A stretch of DNA of 64,000 nt, taken from Arthrobacter sp. UM1. GTDB taxonomy: Bacteria > Actinomycetota > Actinomycetes > Actinomycetales > Micrococcaceae. This document shows, in pieces, positions 1 through 7,892 of the stretch. How positions within the stretch are numbered: position 1 is the first letter of the stretch; the number at the start of each line of letters is the position of its first letter. Location: NCBI RefSeq assembly GCF_020483305.1, contig NZ_JACWAB010000002.1:124001-188000 (forward strand). The letters run 5' to 3'. Both the position numbers and the translations under genes were made by a program. The notes beneath the pieces were generated by a model. That model was not told the origin of the DNA and searched no databases. It worked only from the letters and a program-made list of their open reading frames with translations.

Positions 1-266
1 GCGGTGGCCGCGGCGTCGAAGTCCTCGACGCCCATGGTGAGGACCGCGCCCGCGACGGGCCCGCCGACCTCCATGTTCGGGGTCATGCGCTTCATGATGG
101 CTCCGTCGATGCCCATCTGGTCCTGCGGGCCGGTCTTGACGCCGAAGTAGGGCATTCCGGCGAACTCGCTCCAGTCCTCGACCTCCCAGCCGAACACATC
201 GCGGTAGAAGCTGACAGCACGCTCGGGATTCTCCGCGTGGATCTCGAAGTGAACAACCCTTGACAT
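1..266 (-). CDS. VOC-fold (glyoxalase/bleomycin-resistance-like) protein, partial
   Basis: The first 88 codons of a minus-strand gene are present; the C-terminal part lies beyond the left edge. The protein opens with VHFEIHAENPERAVSFY and continues with FGWEVEDW, the opening beta-alpha-beta pattern of VOC-fold proteins: a conserved His on strand one, then a helix that pairs residues for a small-molecule or metal site. A purine-rich GAGGAAAG lies just before the ATG (264-266), which fixes the start. VOC proteins include glyoxalase I, extradiol dioxygenases and antibiotic-binding proteins, and with the second half missing the substrate cannot be named. It is transcribed away from the repeat-rich spacer at 267-660. 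Confidence 0.75.
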   Translation of the reverse strand, partial: MSRVVHFEIHAENPERAVSFYRDVFGWEVEDWSEFAGMPYFGVKTGPQDQMGIDGAIMKRMTPNMEVGGPVAGAVLTMGVEDFDAAAT

Positions 267-386
267 GGGCTTTCCTCTCGTCGGGGGACAGGTATGAAGG
301 GGCACGAACAGTCCCCAGCCTAGCCGTGCGGGTGCCGCTCCGAGCCCGGACCCTCCCGCCCTCTCTGCCGTCCCATCCCTTTCCCG

Positions 387-479
387 CCTCATCTGGCCTT
401 GTCCCGCCTCATCTGAACCCTCCCCGTCCCTCATCTGCACCCTCCCCGCCCCTCATCTGCACCCTCCCCGCCTCATCTG
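387..479. repeat. Five direct copies of CCTCATCTG in the spacer
   Basis: The nonamer CCTCATCTG starts at 387, 407, 429, 451 and 471, a 20-22 nt period of about two helical turns. The filler between copies is a C-rich CCCTCCCC tract. The last copy is also the outer end of the long inverted repeat at 471-532. No coding potential is visible here. The regular phasing would suit a protein-binding array or a slipped-strand duplication, and I cannot tell which. Confidence 0.7.
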
Positions 480-532
480 TTGCGAGTTGGAGGAATGGAG
501 GCCCGCTTTCCTCCAACTCGCAACAGATGAGG
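471..532. repeat. Perfect 24-bp inverted repeat (cruciform/palindromic element)
   Basis: Bases 471-494 are exactly complementary to 509-532, with a 14-nt loop. The arm reads CCTCATCTGTTGCGAGTTGG then AGGA. It is far longer than an ordinary terminator stem in this window and is unusually A/T-rich for this genome at its loop-proximal end. It lies between the start of the VOC gene and the end of the sdh operon, so it could be a dispersed palindromic repeat (REP/MITE-like) rather than a gene-specific signal. Only one copy of this arm sequence was seen in the window. Confidence 0.85.
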
Positions 533-543
533 GAGGGGCTCGG

Positions 544-595
544 CTGAGGGACGGGCCCGGATGAGGGACGGGGCCCGGCTGAGGGAGGGGCCCGG
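544..595. repeat. Three tandem 17-18 bp repeats
   Basis: Units at 544-560, 561-578 and 579-595 follow the pattern [CA]TGAGGGA[CG]GGG(G)CCCGG. Each contains the complement of the TCA(T/G) core used in the direct repeats at 387-479, so the whole spacer looks like one family of short units arranged in opposite orientation on either side of the big palindrome. Confidence 0.7.
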
Positions 596-602
596 ACACA
601 GA

Positions 603-647
603 AGAGCCCCCGTCCCAGGAAGCGCGGGGCTTCGGGGCGGGGGCTCT
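603..647 (-). terminator. Rho-independent-type hairpin ending the sdh operon
   Basis: AGAGCCCCCG at 603-612 pairs with CGGGGGCTCT at 638-647, and a second G/C-rich hairpin can form inside. It lies 20 bp past the sdhB stop codon. There is no U-tract, as is usual for strong actinobacterial terminators. Confidence 0.75.
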
Positions 648-666
648 CCTGGCCGGACGGACCGGA

Positions 667-1473
667 CTACATGCTGCGGGTCAGGATGGCTTGCTTGACC
701 TCGGCGATGGCCTTGGTCACCTGGATGCCGCGGGGGCACGCCTCCGAGCAGTTGAAGGTGGTGCGGCAGCGCCACACGCCTTCCTTGTCGTTGAGGATCT
801 CCAGGCGCATGTCGCCGGCGTCGTCGCGCGAGTCGAAGATGAAGCGGTGCGCGTTGACGATGGCGGCCGGGCCGAAGTACTGGCCATCCGTCCAGAAGAC
901 CGGGCAGGAGGACGTGCACGCGGCGCAGAGGATGCACTTCGTGGTGTCGTCGAACCGCGCACGGTCCTCCGCGGACTGGAGGCGCTCCTTGGTGGGCTCC
1001 GGGCCCTTGTTCACGAGGAACGGCATGATCTCGCGGTAGGACTGGAAGAACGGCTCCATGTCCACGATGAGGTCCTTCTCCACCGGGAGGCCCTTGATCG
1101 GCTCCACCGTGATCGGCTTGGAGAGGTCGAGGTCCTTGAGGAGCGTCTTGCACGCGAGGCGGTTGCGGCCGTTGATGCGCATGGCATCCGAGCCGCAGAC
1201 GCCGTGCGCGCAGGAGCGGCGGAAGGACAGGGATCCGTCCACCTCCCACTTGGCCTTGTGGAGGGCGTCGAGGACGCGGTCCGTGCCGTACATGGTCAGC
1301 TGGAACGTGTCCCAGCGGGCCTCGTCGGAGAACTCCGGGTTGTAGCGGCGCACGTTGAGCGTGATGTCGAACGAGGGGACCTCGTCCGCGCCGCCCTGCT
1401 TCTGGCCCTGCTGGACCTGGTTCTGGGCGCCCGCCTCGGTCTTCTCGGCAGGCTCTGCTGCTGCGTGGCTCAT
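667..1473 (-). CDS. sdhB: Succinate dehydrogenase iron-sulfur subunit
   Basis: This 268-aa iron-sulfur subunit of complex II passes electrons from the flavoprotein to quinone on the inner face of the membrane. The N-terminal ferredoxin domain carries the [2Fe-2S] ligands C88, C93, D96 and C108 (CAHGVCGSD...LAC); the Asp in place of the third Cys is a common natural variant. The C-terminal domain has CILCAACTSSCP for [4Fe-4S] and FNCSEACPRGIQV for the remaining clusters. A Gln/Ala-rich stretch of about 30 residues precedes the domain. The ATG shares one base with the sdhA stop (TGATG), implying translational coupling. It is the last gene of sdhCDAB, followed by the hairpin at 603-647. Confidence 0.97.
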   Translation of the reverse strand: MSHAAAEPAEKTEAGAQNQVQQGQKQGGADEVPSFDITLNVRRYNPEFSDEARWDTFQLTMYGTDRVLDALHKAKWEVDGSLSFRRSCAHGVCGSDAMRINGRNRLACKTLLKDLDLSKPITVEPIKGLPVEKDLIVDMEPFFQSYREIMPFLVNKGPEPTKERLQSAEDRARFDDTTKCILCAACTSSCPVFWTDGQYFGPAAIVNAHRFIFDSRDDAGDMRLEILNDKEGVWRCRTTFNCSEACPRGIQVTKAIAEVKQAILTRSM

Positions 1474-3245
1474 CAGTACTTACGCTCCATCGGCTCGTAG
1501 CGGGTGAAGATCACAGGCTTGGTGTCGAACCGCATGCCCTTGACGCCTTCCGTCTCGGACTCGGGGTCGCGGTAGACCATCGTGTGCTTCATGAAGTTCT
1601 CGTCGTCGCGCTTCGGGAAGTCTTCGCGGTAGTGGCCGCCGCGGGACTCCTTGCGGTGAAGCGCCGCGACCGTCATGACCTCGGCGAGGTCCAGGAGGAA
1701 GCCGAGCTCGATCGCCTCGAGGAGGTCGAGGTTGAAGCGCTTGCCCTTGTCCTGGATGGCGATCTGCTTGTAGCGCTCGCGCAGCTCCTCGATCTTGTCG
1801 AGGGCGCGGCGGATGGTCTCCTCGGAGCGGAACACCTGCATGTCGGCGTCCATGGTCTCCTGGAGCTCCGAGCGGAGCACGGCCACCTTCTCGGAGCCCG
1901 TCGCCGCGCGCAGCTGGGCGATTTGGTTCTCGACGAACGCCGTCGGGTTCTCCGGGATCTCCACGAACTCGGCGGTCTTGGCGTACTCCGCTGCGGCGAT
2001 GCCGGCGCGCTTGCCGAAGACGTTGATGTCGAGGAGGGAGTTGGTGCCCAGGCGGTTCGAGCCGTGCACGGACACGCAGGCGACCTCGCCGGCCGCGTAG
2101 AGGCCCGGCACCACCGTCTCGTTGTCCTGGAGGACCTCGGCCTTGATGTTCGTCGGGATGCCGCCCATGGCGTAGTGGGCGGTCGGGAACACCGGGACCG
2201 GCTCCGTGTAGGGCTCGACGCCGAGGTACGTGCGGGCGAACTCCGTGATGTCCGGCAGCTTCTCGTCGATGTGGCTCGGCTCGAGGTGCGTCAGGTCGAG
2301 GTAGACGTAGTCCTTGTTCGGGCCGGCGCCGCGTCCCTCGCGGACCTCGTTGGCCATGGAGCGGGCCACGATGTCGCGGGGAGCGAGGTCCTTGATGGTC
2401 GGGGCGTAGCGCTCCATGAAGCGCTCGCCCTCGGCGTTGCGGAGGATGCCGCCCTCGCCTCGGGCCGCCTCGGAGAGGAGGATGCCGAGGCCCGCGAGTC
2501 CGGTCGGGTGGAACTGGAAGAACTCCATGTCCTCGAGCGGGATGCCCTGGCGGAACGCGATGGCCATGCCGTCGCCCGTGAGGGTGTGGGCGTTGGACGT
2601 GGTCTTGAAGACCTTGCCCGCGCCGCCGGAGGCGAAGACCACGGACTTGGCCTGGAAGACGTGCAGCTCGCCGGAGGCGAGGTCGTAGGAGACGACGCCG
2701 GCCACGCGCTTCTGGATGCGGCCGTCCACCTCCTCGTCCACCGTGAGCAGGTCCAGCACGTAGTACTCGTTGTAGAACTCGACGTTGTGCTTGACGCAGT
2801 TCTGGTAGAGCGTCTGGAGGATCATGTGGCCGGTGCGGTCCGCGGCGTAGCAGGCGCGGCGCACGGCGGCCTCGCCGTGGTTGCGGGTGTGGCCGCCGAA
2901 GCGGCGCTGGTCGATCCGGCCCTCGGGGGTGCGGTTGAAGGGGAGGCCCATCTTCTCGAGGTCGAGGACCGCGTCGATGGCCTCCTTGGCCATGACCTCG
3001 GCGGCGTCCTGGTCGACGAGGTAGTCGCCGCCCTTGACCGTGTCGAAGGTGTGCCACTCCCAGTTGTCCTCCTCGACGTTCGCGAGGGCGGCGCACATGC
3101 CGCCCTGGGCGGCGCCGGTGTGGGAGCGGGTGGGGTAGAGCTTCGTCAGGACGGCGGTGCGGGCGCGCTGTCCGGACTCGATGGCGGCGCGCATGCCGGC
3201 GCCGCCTGCGCCGACGATGACGACGTCGTACTTGTGGACCTGCAT
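1473..3245 (-). CDS. sdhA: Succinate dehydrogenase flavoprotein subunit
   Basis: This 590-aa flavoprotein oxidises succinate to fumarate in the TCA cycle. The FAD-binding GAGGAG motif is at residues 12-17, and SHTGAAQGG follows, with His42 the expected attachment site for covalent FAD. The substrate-site signatures FQFHPTGL, the PRDIVARSM region and HYAMGGIPTN are all present, and the length is normal for the family. The start ATG is followed by MQVHKYDVVIVG, the usual beginning. It lies 58 bp downstream of sdhD and overlaps sdhB by one base, so the four subunits form one transcription unit. Confidence 0.98.
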   Translation of the reverse strand: MQVHKYDVVIVGAGGAGMRAAIESGQRARTAVLTKLYPTRSHTGAAQGGMCAALANVEEDNWEWHTFDTVKGGDYLVDQDAAEVMAKEAIDAVLDLEKMGLPFNRTPEGRIDQRRFGGHTRNHGEAAVRRACYAADRTGHMILQTLYQNCVKHNVEFYNEYYVLDLLTVDEEVDGRIQKRVAGVVSYDLASGELHVFQAKSVVFASGGAGKVFKTTSNAHTLTGDGMAIAFRQGIPLEDMEFFQFHPTGLAGLGILLSEAARGEGGILRNAEGERFMERYAPTIKDLAPRDIVARSMANEVREGRGAGPNKDYVYLDLTHLEPSHIDEKLPDITEFARTYLGVEPYTEPVPVFPTAHYAMGGIPTNIKAEVLQDNETVVPGLYAAGEVACVSVHGSNRLGTNSLLDINVFGKRAGIAAAEYAKTAEFVEIPENPTAFVENQIAQLRAATGSEKVAVLRSELQETMDADMQVFRSEETIRRALDKIEELRERYKQIAIQDKGKRFNLDLLEAIELGFLLDLAEVMTVAALHRKESRGGHYREDFPKRDDENFMKHTMVYRDPESETEGVKGMRFDTKPVIFTRYEPMERKY

Positions 3246-3303
3246 TCTGGATGCTCTTTCTCTGATCTGCTCGGGCCCGGACGCGGGCCGCGATCAGTGG
3301 TGG

Positions 3304-3783
3304 CTACTTGCTGGGGCAGAACGAGCCGGGCAGCGGCTGGCCCTGCGCGTTGAGGACGCACGGGTCGAACGTGAAGATCACGAGCGTTCCGAGGACGACG
3401 ACGACGGCCGCGGCGATGTACAGCGCGGTCTTCAGCCACAGGCGCGTGGAGTCCTTCTCGGCGTAGTCGTTGATGATCGTCCGGACGCCGTTGGTGCCGT
3501 GGAGCATCGCGAGCCACAGCATGACGAGGTCCCAGAACTGCCAGACGGGGTTGGCCCACTTGCCGGCCACGAAGCCGAAGTCGATGGCGTGGACGCCGCC
3601 GCCGGCCATGAGGTTCACGAAGAGGTGGACGAAGATGAGGACGACCAGCACCGCGCCGGAGAGGCGCATGAAGAGCCAGGCGAGCATCTCGAAGTTGCCC
3701 TTGCCCTGCTTCGAGCGCGAGTACTCCGGAGCGACGCGGCCGGTGCCGATGCGGTTGGAGCGGGGAGCTTCGATGGTGCTCAT
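3304..3783 (-). CDS. sdhD: Succinate dehydrogenase membrane anchor subunit D
   Basis: This 159-aa membrane subunit helps form the quinone and haem b site of complex II. Three hydrophobic helices are visible: LAWLFMRLSGAVLVVLIFVHL, FWDLVMLWLAMLHGTNGVRTI and LYIAAAVVVVLGTLVIFTF. The conserved anchor motif HGTNGVRTIINDY contains a likely haem or quinone ligand. The C-terminus holds two Cys residues (DPCVLNAQ, SFCPSK). Its ATG follows the sdhC stop with no gap, so the two anchors are translated together. Confidence 0.93.
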   Translation of the reverse strand: MSTIEAPRSNRIGTGRVAPEYSRSKQGKGNFEMLAWLFMRLSGAVLVVLIFVHLFVNLMAGGGVHAIDFGFVAGKWANPVWQFWDLVMLWLAMLHGTNGVRTIINDYAEKDSTRLWLKTALYIAAAVVVVLGTLVIFTFDPCVLNAQGQPLPGSFCPSK

Positions 3784-4167
3784 TTAGTGGCCTCCGAAAG
3801 CGAGGGAGAAGTGGCGGACGGCGAAGCCGATGAAGAGAACGGCCCAGAGCCCGAGGACGCCCCAGAGCATCTGGCGCTGGTAGTTCGGGCCCTTCTTCCA
3901 GAAGTCCACGAGGATGACGCGGATGCCGTTGAGGGCGTGGAAGAGGATGGCCGCCACGAGGCCGGTCTCGCCGAGGGCCATGTACCACGTCTTGTAGGTG
4001 CCGATCACGGCGTCGTACGCCTCCGGCGCCACGCGGACGAGGGACGTGTCCAGAACGTGGACGAGAAGGAAGAAGAAAATCACCACGCCGGTGACTCGGT
4101 GGCCGACCCAGGACCACATGCCTTCGCGGCCGCGATACAGCGTGCCGCCCTTTGGTGTCTTCGACAC
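3784..4167 (-). CDS. sdhC: Succinate dehydrogenase cytochrome b556 subunit C
   Basis: This 127-aa haem-binding membrane anchor has three transmembrane helices and the SdhC motifs YRGREGMWSWVGHRVTG and LHALNGIRV-type FHALNGIRVILVDF, with a His for haem in each. I chose the GTG at 4167 because AGGAGGT-like sequence (4175-4180) sits 7 nt upstream and the protein then begins VSKTPKGGTLYRG, the normal family start. A longer in-frame start at 4251 would add 28 residues with no homologous character and no ribosome site. First gene of sdhCDAB. Confidence 0.94.
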   Translation of the reverse strand: MSKTPKGGTLYRGREGMWSWVGHRVTGVVIFFFLLVHVLDTSLVRVAPEAYDAVIGTYKTWYMALGETGLVAAILFHALNGIRVILVDFWKKGPNYQRQMLWGVLGLWAVLFIGFAVRHFSLAFGGH

Positions 4168-4232
4168 TGAATTAACCTCCCAAGGACCTGCGTCGACGGT
4201 TCCGAGGCGCGTGGGGATGCCTGCCGCCGGCG

Positions 4233-4250
4233 TGGGAGCACATGCTCCCA
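4233..4250. promoter_or_regulatory. Perfect 8+2+8 palindrome at the sdh transcription start
   Basis: TGGGAGCA-CA-TGCTCCCA is a perfect inverted repeat lying immediately downstream of the predicted sdh -10 box, where a bound repressor would block initiation or elongation. The small 2-nt centre disfavours an RNA hairpin and suits a dimeric DNA-binding protein. Confidence 0.55.
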
Positions 4251-4254
4251 TCCA

Positions 4255-4284
4255 AATCTAGGCCTGTTCCTAGCTCTTATTCAA
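4255..4284 (-). promoter_or_regulatory. Probable promoter of sdhCDAB
   Basis: Reading the minus strand, TTGAAT (4284-4279) is separated by 18 nt from TAGATT (4260-4255), a good match to housekeeping sigma consensus. The predicted start near 4249 gives an untranslated leader of about 80 nt that carries the palindrome at 4233-4250 and the AGGAGGT-type site of sdhC. Confidence 0.5.
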
Positions 4285-4300
4285 TTCAGGCGAGCCTCGG

Positions 4301-4306
4301 TACACT
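4301..4306 (+). promoter_or_regulatory. -10 box of manC (TACACT)
   Basis: TACACT ends 8 nt before the manC ATG and no ribosome-binding sequence fits between them, so the transcript is probably leaderless. A weak TTATTC lies 18 nt further upstream. This promoter is divergent from the sdh promoter. Confidence 0.5.
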
Positions 4307-4314
4307 GGGCATTT

Positions 4315-5451
4315 ATGAACTCGACCGAGACGTCTGATTCCGCAACGCCGATGTCGCGTTTTCACGCGGTCATCCCCGCTGGAGGCGTGGGCACCCGCCT
4401 CTGGCCGCTCTCCCGCGCGGCCGCGCCGAAGTTCCTGCACGACCTCACCGGCTCCGGCAGCACCCTCATCCGCGCCACCTGGGACCGGCTCGCGGATCTG
4501 TGCGAGGGCCGGATCGTCGTCGTCACGGGCGTCTCCCACGAGCAGGCGGTGCGCGCGCAGCTCCCGGAGCTCACGGACGCCGACCTCGTGCTCGAGTCCG
4601 AGCCGAAGGACTCGGCGGCCGCCATCGGCCTGGCCGCCGCCATCCTCTACACGCGGGACCCGCAGACCATCATGGGCTCGTTCGCCGCGGACCACGTCAT
4701 CGCGCCTCTGCGCCTCTTCCAGGAGGCGGTCCGCGAGGCGGTGGCCACGGCCGCGACCGGCAGGATCGTGACGATCGGCATCGCGCCGTCCTTCCCCTCG
4801 ACGGGCTTCGGCTACATCCGGCAGGGGGAGAACCTGGGCGTCGAGGGCGCTCCGCACGCCCACCACGTGGTCGAGTTCGTGGAGAAGCCGGACGAGGCCA
4901 CGGCCAACGCCTACGTGTCCTCCGGCGAGTACTCGTGGAACGCGGGCATGTTCGTGGCTCCCGTGGAGCTCATGCTCCGCCACCTCGAGGCGAACCAGCC
5001 GGAGCTGCACGCCGGCCTCATGGAGATCGCCGAGGCCTGGGACACCCCGCGGCGGGACGAGGTCACGGCGCGCGTCTGGCCCACGCTGCCGAAGATCGCC
5101 ATCGACTACGCCGTGGCCGAGCCCGCCGCCGCGGCCGGGGACGTGGCCGTCATCCCCGGCGCGTTCACGTGGGACGACGTCGGGGACTTCGCCGCCATGG
5201 CCCGCCTCAACCACGCCCTGGACAGCGACTCCGTCACCGTCATGGGGGACTCGCAGCGCGTCTACAGCGACAAGTCGAGCGGCGGCATCGTCGTCTCGGA
5301 CACGAACCGGGTCATCGCGCTCATCGGCATCGACGACGTCGTCGTCGTCGACACCCACGACGCCCTGCTCGTCACCACCAAGGAGCACGCCCAGTCCGTC
5401 AAGGCCGCCGTGGCGCACTGGAAGGACCAGGGAGACACGGACGTCCTGTGA
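4315..5451 (+). CDS. manC: Mannose-1-phosphate guanylyltransferase
   Basis: This 378-aa cytosolic nucleotidyltransferase makes GDP-mannose from mannose-1-phosphate and GTP, the donor for mannosylation. The nucleotide-binding signature GVGTRLWPLSRAAAPKF is near residue 22, FAADHVI near residue 123, and VVEFVEKPD and NAGMFVA mark the sugar-nucleotide pocket. The beta-helix PMI domain of bifunctional enzymes is absent, so this is the short monofunctional type. ManA (38138-39385) and the mannosyltransferase Pmt (51741-53195) in the same window are the upstream enzyme and a downstream consumer of the pathway. Its end overlaps the next gene by 4 nt (GTGA). Confidence 0.93.
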   Translation: MNSTETSDSATPMSRFHAVIPAGGVGTRLWPLSRAAAPKFLHDLTGSGSTLIRATWDRLADLCEGRIVVVTGVSHEQAVRAQLPELTDADLVLESEPKDSAAAIGLAAAILYTRDPQTIMGSFAADHVIAPLRLFQEAVREAVATAATGRIVTIGIAPSFPSTGFGYIRQGENLGVEGAPHAHHVVEFVEKPDEATANAYVSSGEYSWNAGMFVAPVELMLRHLEANQPELHAGLMEIAEAWDTPRRDEVTARVWPTLPKIAIDYAVAEPAAAAGDVAVIPGAFTWDDVGDFAAMARLNHALDSDSVTVMGDSQRVYSDKSSGGIVVSDTNRVIALIGIDDVVVVDTHDALLVTTKEHAQSVKAAVAHWKDQGDTDVL

Positions 5452-6650
5452 GCACCCAGCCGCCTTCCTCCACTGACATCGCCGCGGTATGCCGCGAGCT
5501 GAGCGACCGCGTCCACGCCTTCCGCGAGGACATCCACGCGCACCCGGAGCTCTCCTTCCAGGAGTTCCGCACCACGGACCAGATCGTCGCCGCGCTCGAG
5601 GCGGAGGGCCTCGAGCCCGTCCGCATGGAGGGCACGGGCGCGTACGTGGACCTCGGGACCGGCCCGTTCGCGCTCGGCCTCCGCGGGGACATCGACGCGC
5701 TTCCTGTGCTCGAGGAGACGGGCCTGCCGTACGCCTCGCGCACGGAGGGCAGGGCGCACGCCTGCGGGCACGACATCCACACCTCCGTGATGTTCGGCAC
5801 GGCCCTCGCCCTCGCGCGGCTGGACCGCCTCTCGCCGCTGCCGGCCAGGGTGCGCGTCATCTTCCAGCCGGCGGAGGAGAAGATCCCGGGCGGCGCCAAG
5901 CGCGTGGTCGCCTCGGGCGTGCTCGACGGCGTTCCGGCCGTCCTCGCCTGCCACTGCGACCCCCGGATCGACGTGGGCCAGGTGGGCACCCGCATCGGCG
6001 CGATCACCTCGGCCGCGGACACCATCCGGATCGAGCTCACGGGCCGCGGCGGCCACACCTCCCGTCCGCAGCTCACGGAGGACCTCGTCCAGGCCCTCTC
6101 CTTCCTCGCGGCGAACGTGCCCGCCGTCCTCGCGCGGCGGATCGACGCCCGCAGCGGCGTCTCCGTGGTCTGGGGCCAGATCTCCGCGGGAAGCGCGCCC
6201 AACCAGATCCCCTCGCACGGCGTCCTCGCCGGCACCATGCGGTGCCTCGACGCCGAGGCCTGGGAGGCCTCGGGGGACCTCCTCGACATGGTGGTGCGCC
6301 AGCTGGCGACGCCGTTCGACGTCGACGTCAGCCTCGACCACGTCCGGGGCGTCCCGCCCGTGGTCAACGCGGAGCAGCAGACCCTCCTCATCGAGGAGGC
6401 GGCCCGCGCGCAGCTCGGGAGCCAGGCCGTGGTGCTCACGCCGCAGTCGATGGGCGGCGAGGACTTCGCCTGGATGACCAAGGAGGTCAGCGGCTCGATG
6501 TTCCGGCTCGGCACGCGCACGCCGGGCGGGGAGACCTATGACCTGCACCGCGGGGACTACACCCCGGACCCCAGGGCGCTCGACATCGGGATCGAGGTCA
6601 TGACGGCGGCCGCCCTGCGCGCGGCGTTCACGGCATCCGCGGGGCAGTAG
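5448..6650 (+). CDS. M20-family metal-dependent amidohydrolase
   Basis: This is a 400-aa zinc or manganese amidohydrolase of the M20D type (hippurate or N-acyl-amino-acid hydrolase, aminobenzoyl-glutamate hydrolase). Metal-ligand motifs are ACGHDIHTSV, QPAEEKIPGG and GGEDFAWM; the dimerisation-domain motif GRGGHTSRP is near the middle. The GTG start overlaps the manC stop (GTGA), giving VSTQPPSSTDIAAV; the frame is open far upstream but only antisense or shadow sequence lies there. The true acyl substrate cannot be read from the sequence. Confidence 0.9.
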   Translation: MSTQPPSSTDIAAVCRELSDRVHAFREDIHAHPELSFQEFRTTDQIVAALEAEGLEPVRMEGTGAYVDLGTGPFALGLRGDIDALPVLEETGLPYASRTEGRAHACGHDIHTSVMFGTALALARLDRLSPLPARVRVIFQPAEEKIPGGAKRVVASGVLDGVPAVLACHCDPRIDVGQVGTRIGAITSAADTIRIELTGRGGHTSRPQLTEDLVQALSFLAANVPAVLARRIDARSGVSVVWGQISAGSAPNQIPSHGVLAGTMRCLDAEAWEASGDLLDMVVRQLATPFDVDVSLDHVRGVPPVVNAEQQTLLIEEAARAQLGSQAVVLTPQSMGGEDFAWMTKEVSGSMFRLGTRTPGGETYDLHRGDYTPDPRALDIGIEVMTAAALRAAFTASAGQ

Positions 6651-6704
6651 AGGCGTCCGGGGCCCGCCGGGAATGAACCCGGCCCCGGCCGCGTTGCGAG
6701 TGCC

Positions 6705-7751
6705 GTGACGGACATCGAACTGGGAATCCTCGACCTCGCCTCGGTCTCGGAGGGGTGCACGAGCGCCGACGCCCTCCGCGCCACGGAGGCCTACGCACGC
6801 TGGGCCGACTCCGCGGGCCTGGACCGCTTCTGGGTGGCCGAGCACCACAACATGCCGGCCGTCGCCTCGACCTCGCCGGCGGTGCTCATGGCCCACCTCG
6901 CGGCGCGGACCGAGCGTATCCGCCTCGGCTCGGGCGGCGTGATGCTGCCGAACCACCAGCCCCTCGTCGTCGCGGAGCAGTTCGCGCTCCTCGAGGCGCT
7001 GCACCCGGGGCGGATCGAGCTCGGCATCGGGCGGGCGCCGGGGACGGACGCGCGGACCGCGGCCGCGCTGCGCCGGGGAGCGGGCGCGGACGCCGTGGAG
7101 CAGTTCCCGCAGCACGTCCTCGACGTCCTCGGCCTCTTCGGAGACCCCCGCGGCTCCGCGCACACCCGGTTCCTCAGCGCGACGCCGGCGCCCGAGGGCG
7201 CCCCTCGCGTTTGGCTCCTCGGCTCGAGCCGGTACTCCGCGCAGCTCGCGGGCCAGCTGGGCCTGGCGTACAGCTACGCCCACCACTTCGGCAACGAGGA
7301 CCCGGCCGGCGTGTTCGAGCTCTACCGCTCGTCCTTCGCCCAGGCGAAGGCCGAATACGGGGACAAGTCCCACGGCGAGCCATTCGCCATGCTCACAACC
7401 TCCGTCGTCGTCGGCGAGACCGCCGAGGAGGCCGAGCGCCTCGCCGGGCCGGCGCGCATCATGGCGCTCAACCTGCGCAAGGGCGCTCCGAAGCCGATCG
7501 TCTCGGAGGAGACCGCCGCGTCCGTGGAGCTCAGCCCGGAGGAGCGCTCGGCCCTCCAGTTCCTGCCGGCCACCAAGTTCGTCGGCGAGCCCTCCGCCGT
7601 GGCGGAGGGCGTCCACGGCTTCGCGCGCCGCCTCGGCGCCCAGGCGGTCATGCTCTCCTCCACCCTGTACGACGGCGAGGGCACGGGGGCGTCCAAGGTG
7701 CGCAGCGCGAGCCTGTTCCACGAGGCGTGGAAGCGCATCGGCGAAGCCTAG
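6705..7751 (+). CDS. Luciferase-like flavin-dependent monooxygenase
   Basis: This 348-aa TIM-barrel protein belongs to the luciferase-like monooxygenase group 1 family (TIGR03558 type). Diagnostic stretches are LGILDLASVSEG at the N-terminus, FWVAEHHNMPAVASTSP, LGSGGVMLPNHQPLVVAEQF and ELGIGRAPGTD, which form the reduced-flavin site. Substrates of this subgroup are mostly unknown. It starts with GTG 54 bp after the amidohydrolase, with no good ribosome site. It stands alone before the nucleoside-transport operon. Confidence 0.88.
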   Translation: MTDIELGILDLASVSEGCTSADALRATEAYARWADSAGLDRFWVAEHHNMPAVASTSPAVLMAHLAARTERIRLGSGGVMLPNHQPLVVAEQFALLEALHPGRIELGIGRAPGTDARTAAALRRGAGADAVEQFPQHVLDVLGLFGDPRGSAHTRFLSATPAPEGAPRVWLLGSSRYSAQLAGQLGLAYSYAHHFGNEDPAGVFELYRSSFAQAKAEYGDKSHGEPFAMLTTSVVVGETAEEAERLAGPARIMALNLRKGAPKPIVSEETAASVELSPEERSALQFLPATKFVGEPSAVAEGVHGFARRLGAQAVMLSSTLYDGEGTGASKVRSASLFHEAWKRIGEA

Positions 7752-7781
7752 CCCACCGGCGCGCATGGGGGCGGGTTCGGA

Positions 7782-7787
7782 TATCAT
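7782..7787 (+). promoter_or_regulatory. Probable -10 box for the nucleoside-transport operon (TATCAT)
   Basis: TATCAT in the only A/T-rich spot between the oxidoreductase and the BMP lipoprotein gives a predicted leader of about 100 nt before the GTG at 7893. No convincing -35 element or riboswitch fold was recognised. Confidence 0.35.
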
Positions 7788-7892
7788 GGGATGACTCACG
7801 TCCCGAGTCCACCGTTGTACCGCGAGGGCGCATCGCGCCGGAGGCAGAAGGGGTGGCTGGGACCTCACTCTCATCTGTTCTCTGGAGGCATT

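Noticed and set aside
667-1473. Missing third Cys (Asp96) in the SdhB [2Fe-2S] motif as a defect
   Set aside because: The CGSD variant is natural in many functional SdhB proteins, including those of enterobacteria and actinobacteria.
4168-4251. Longer SdhC start at 4251
   Set aside because: AGGAGGT-type site and family alignment support GTG 4167; the longer form would cover the operator and lacks a ribosome site.
7791-7892. Longer N-terminus for the BMP lipoprotein (ATG 7791)
   Set aside because: It would place 34 polar residues before the signal peptide and bury the lipobox; GTG 7893 has TGGAGG in front.
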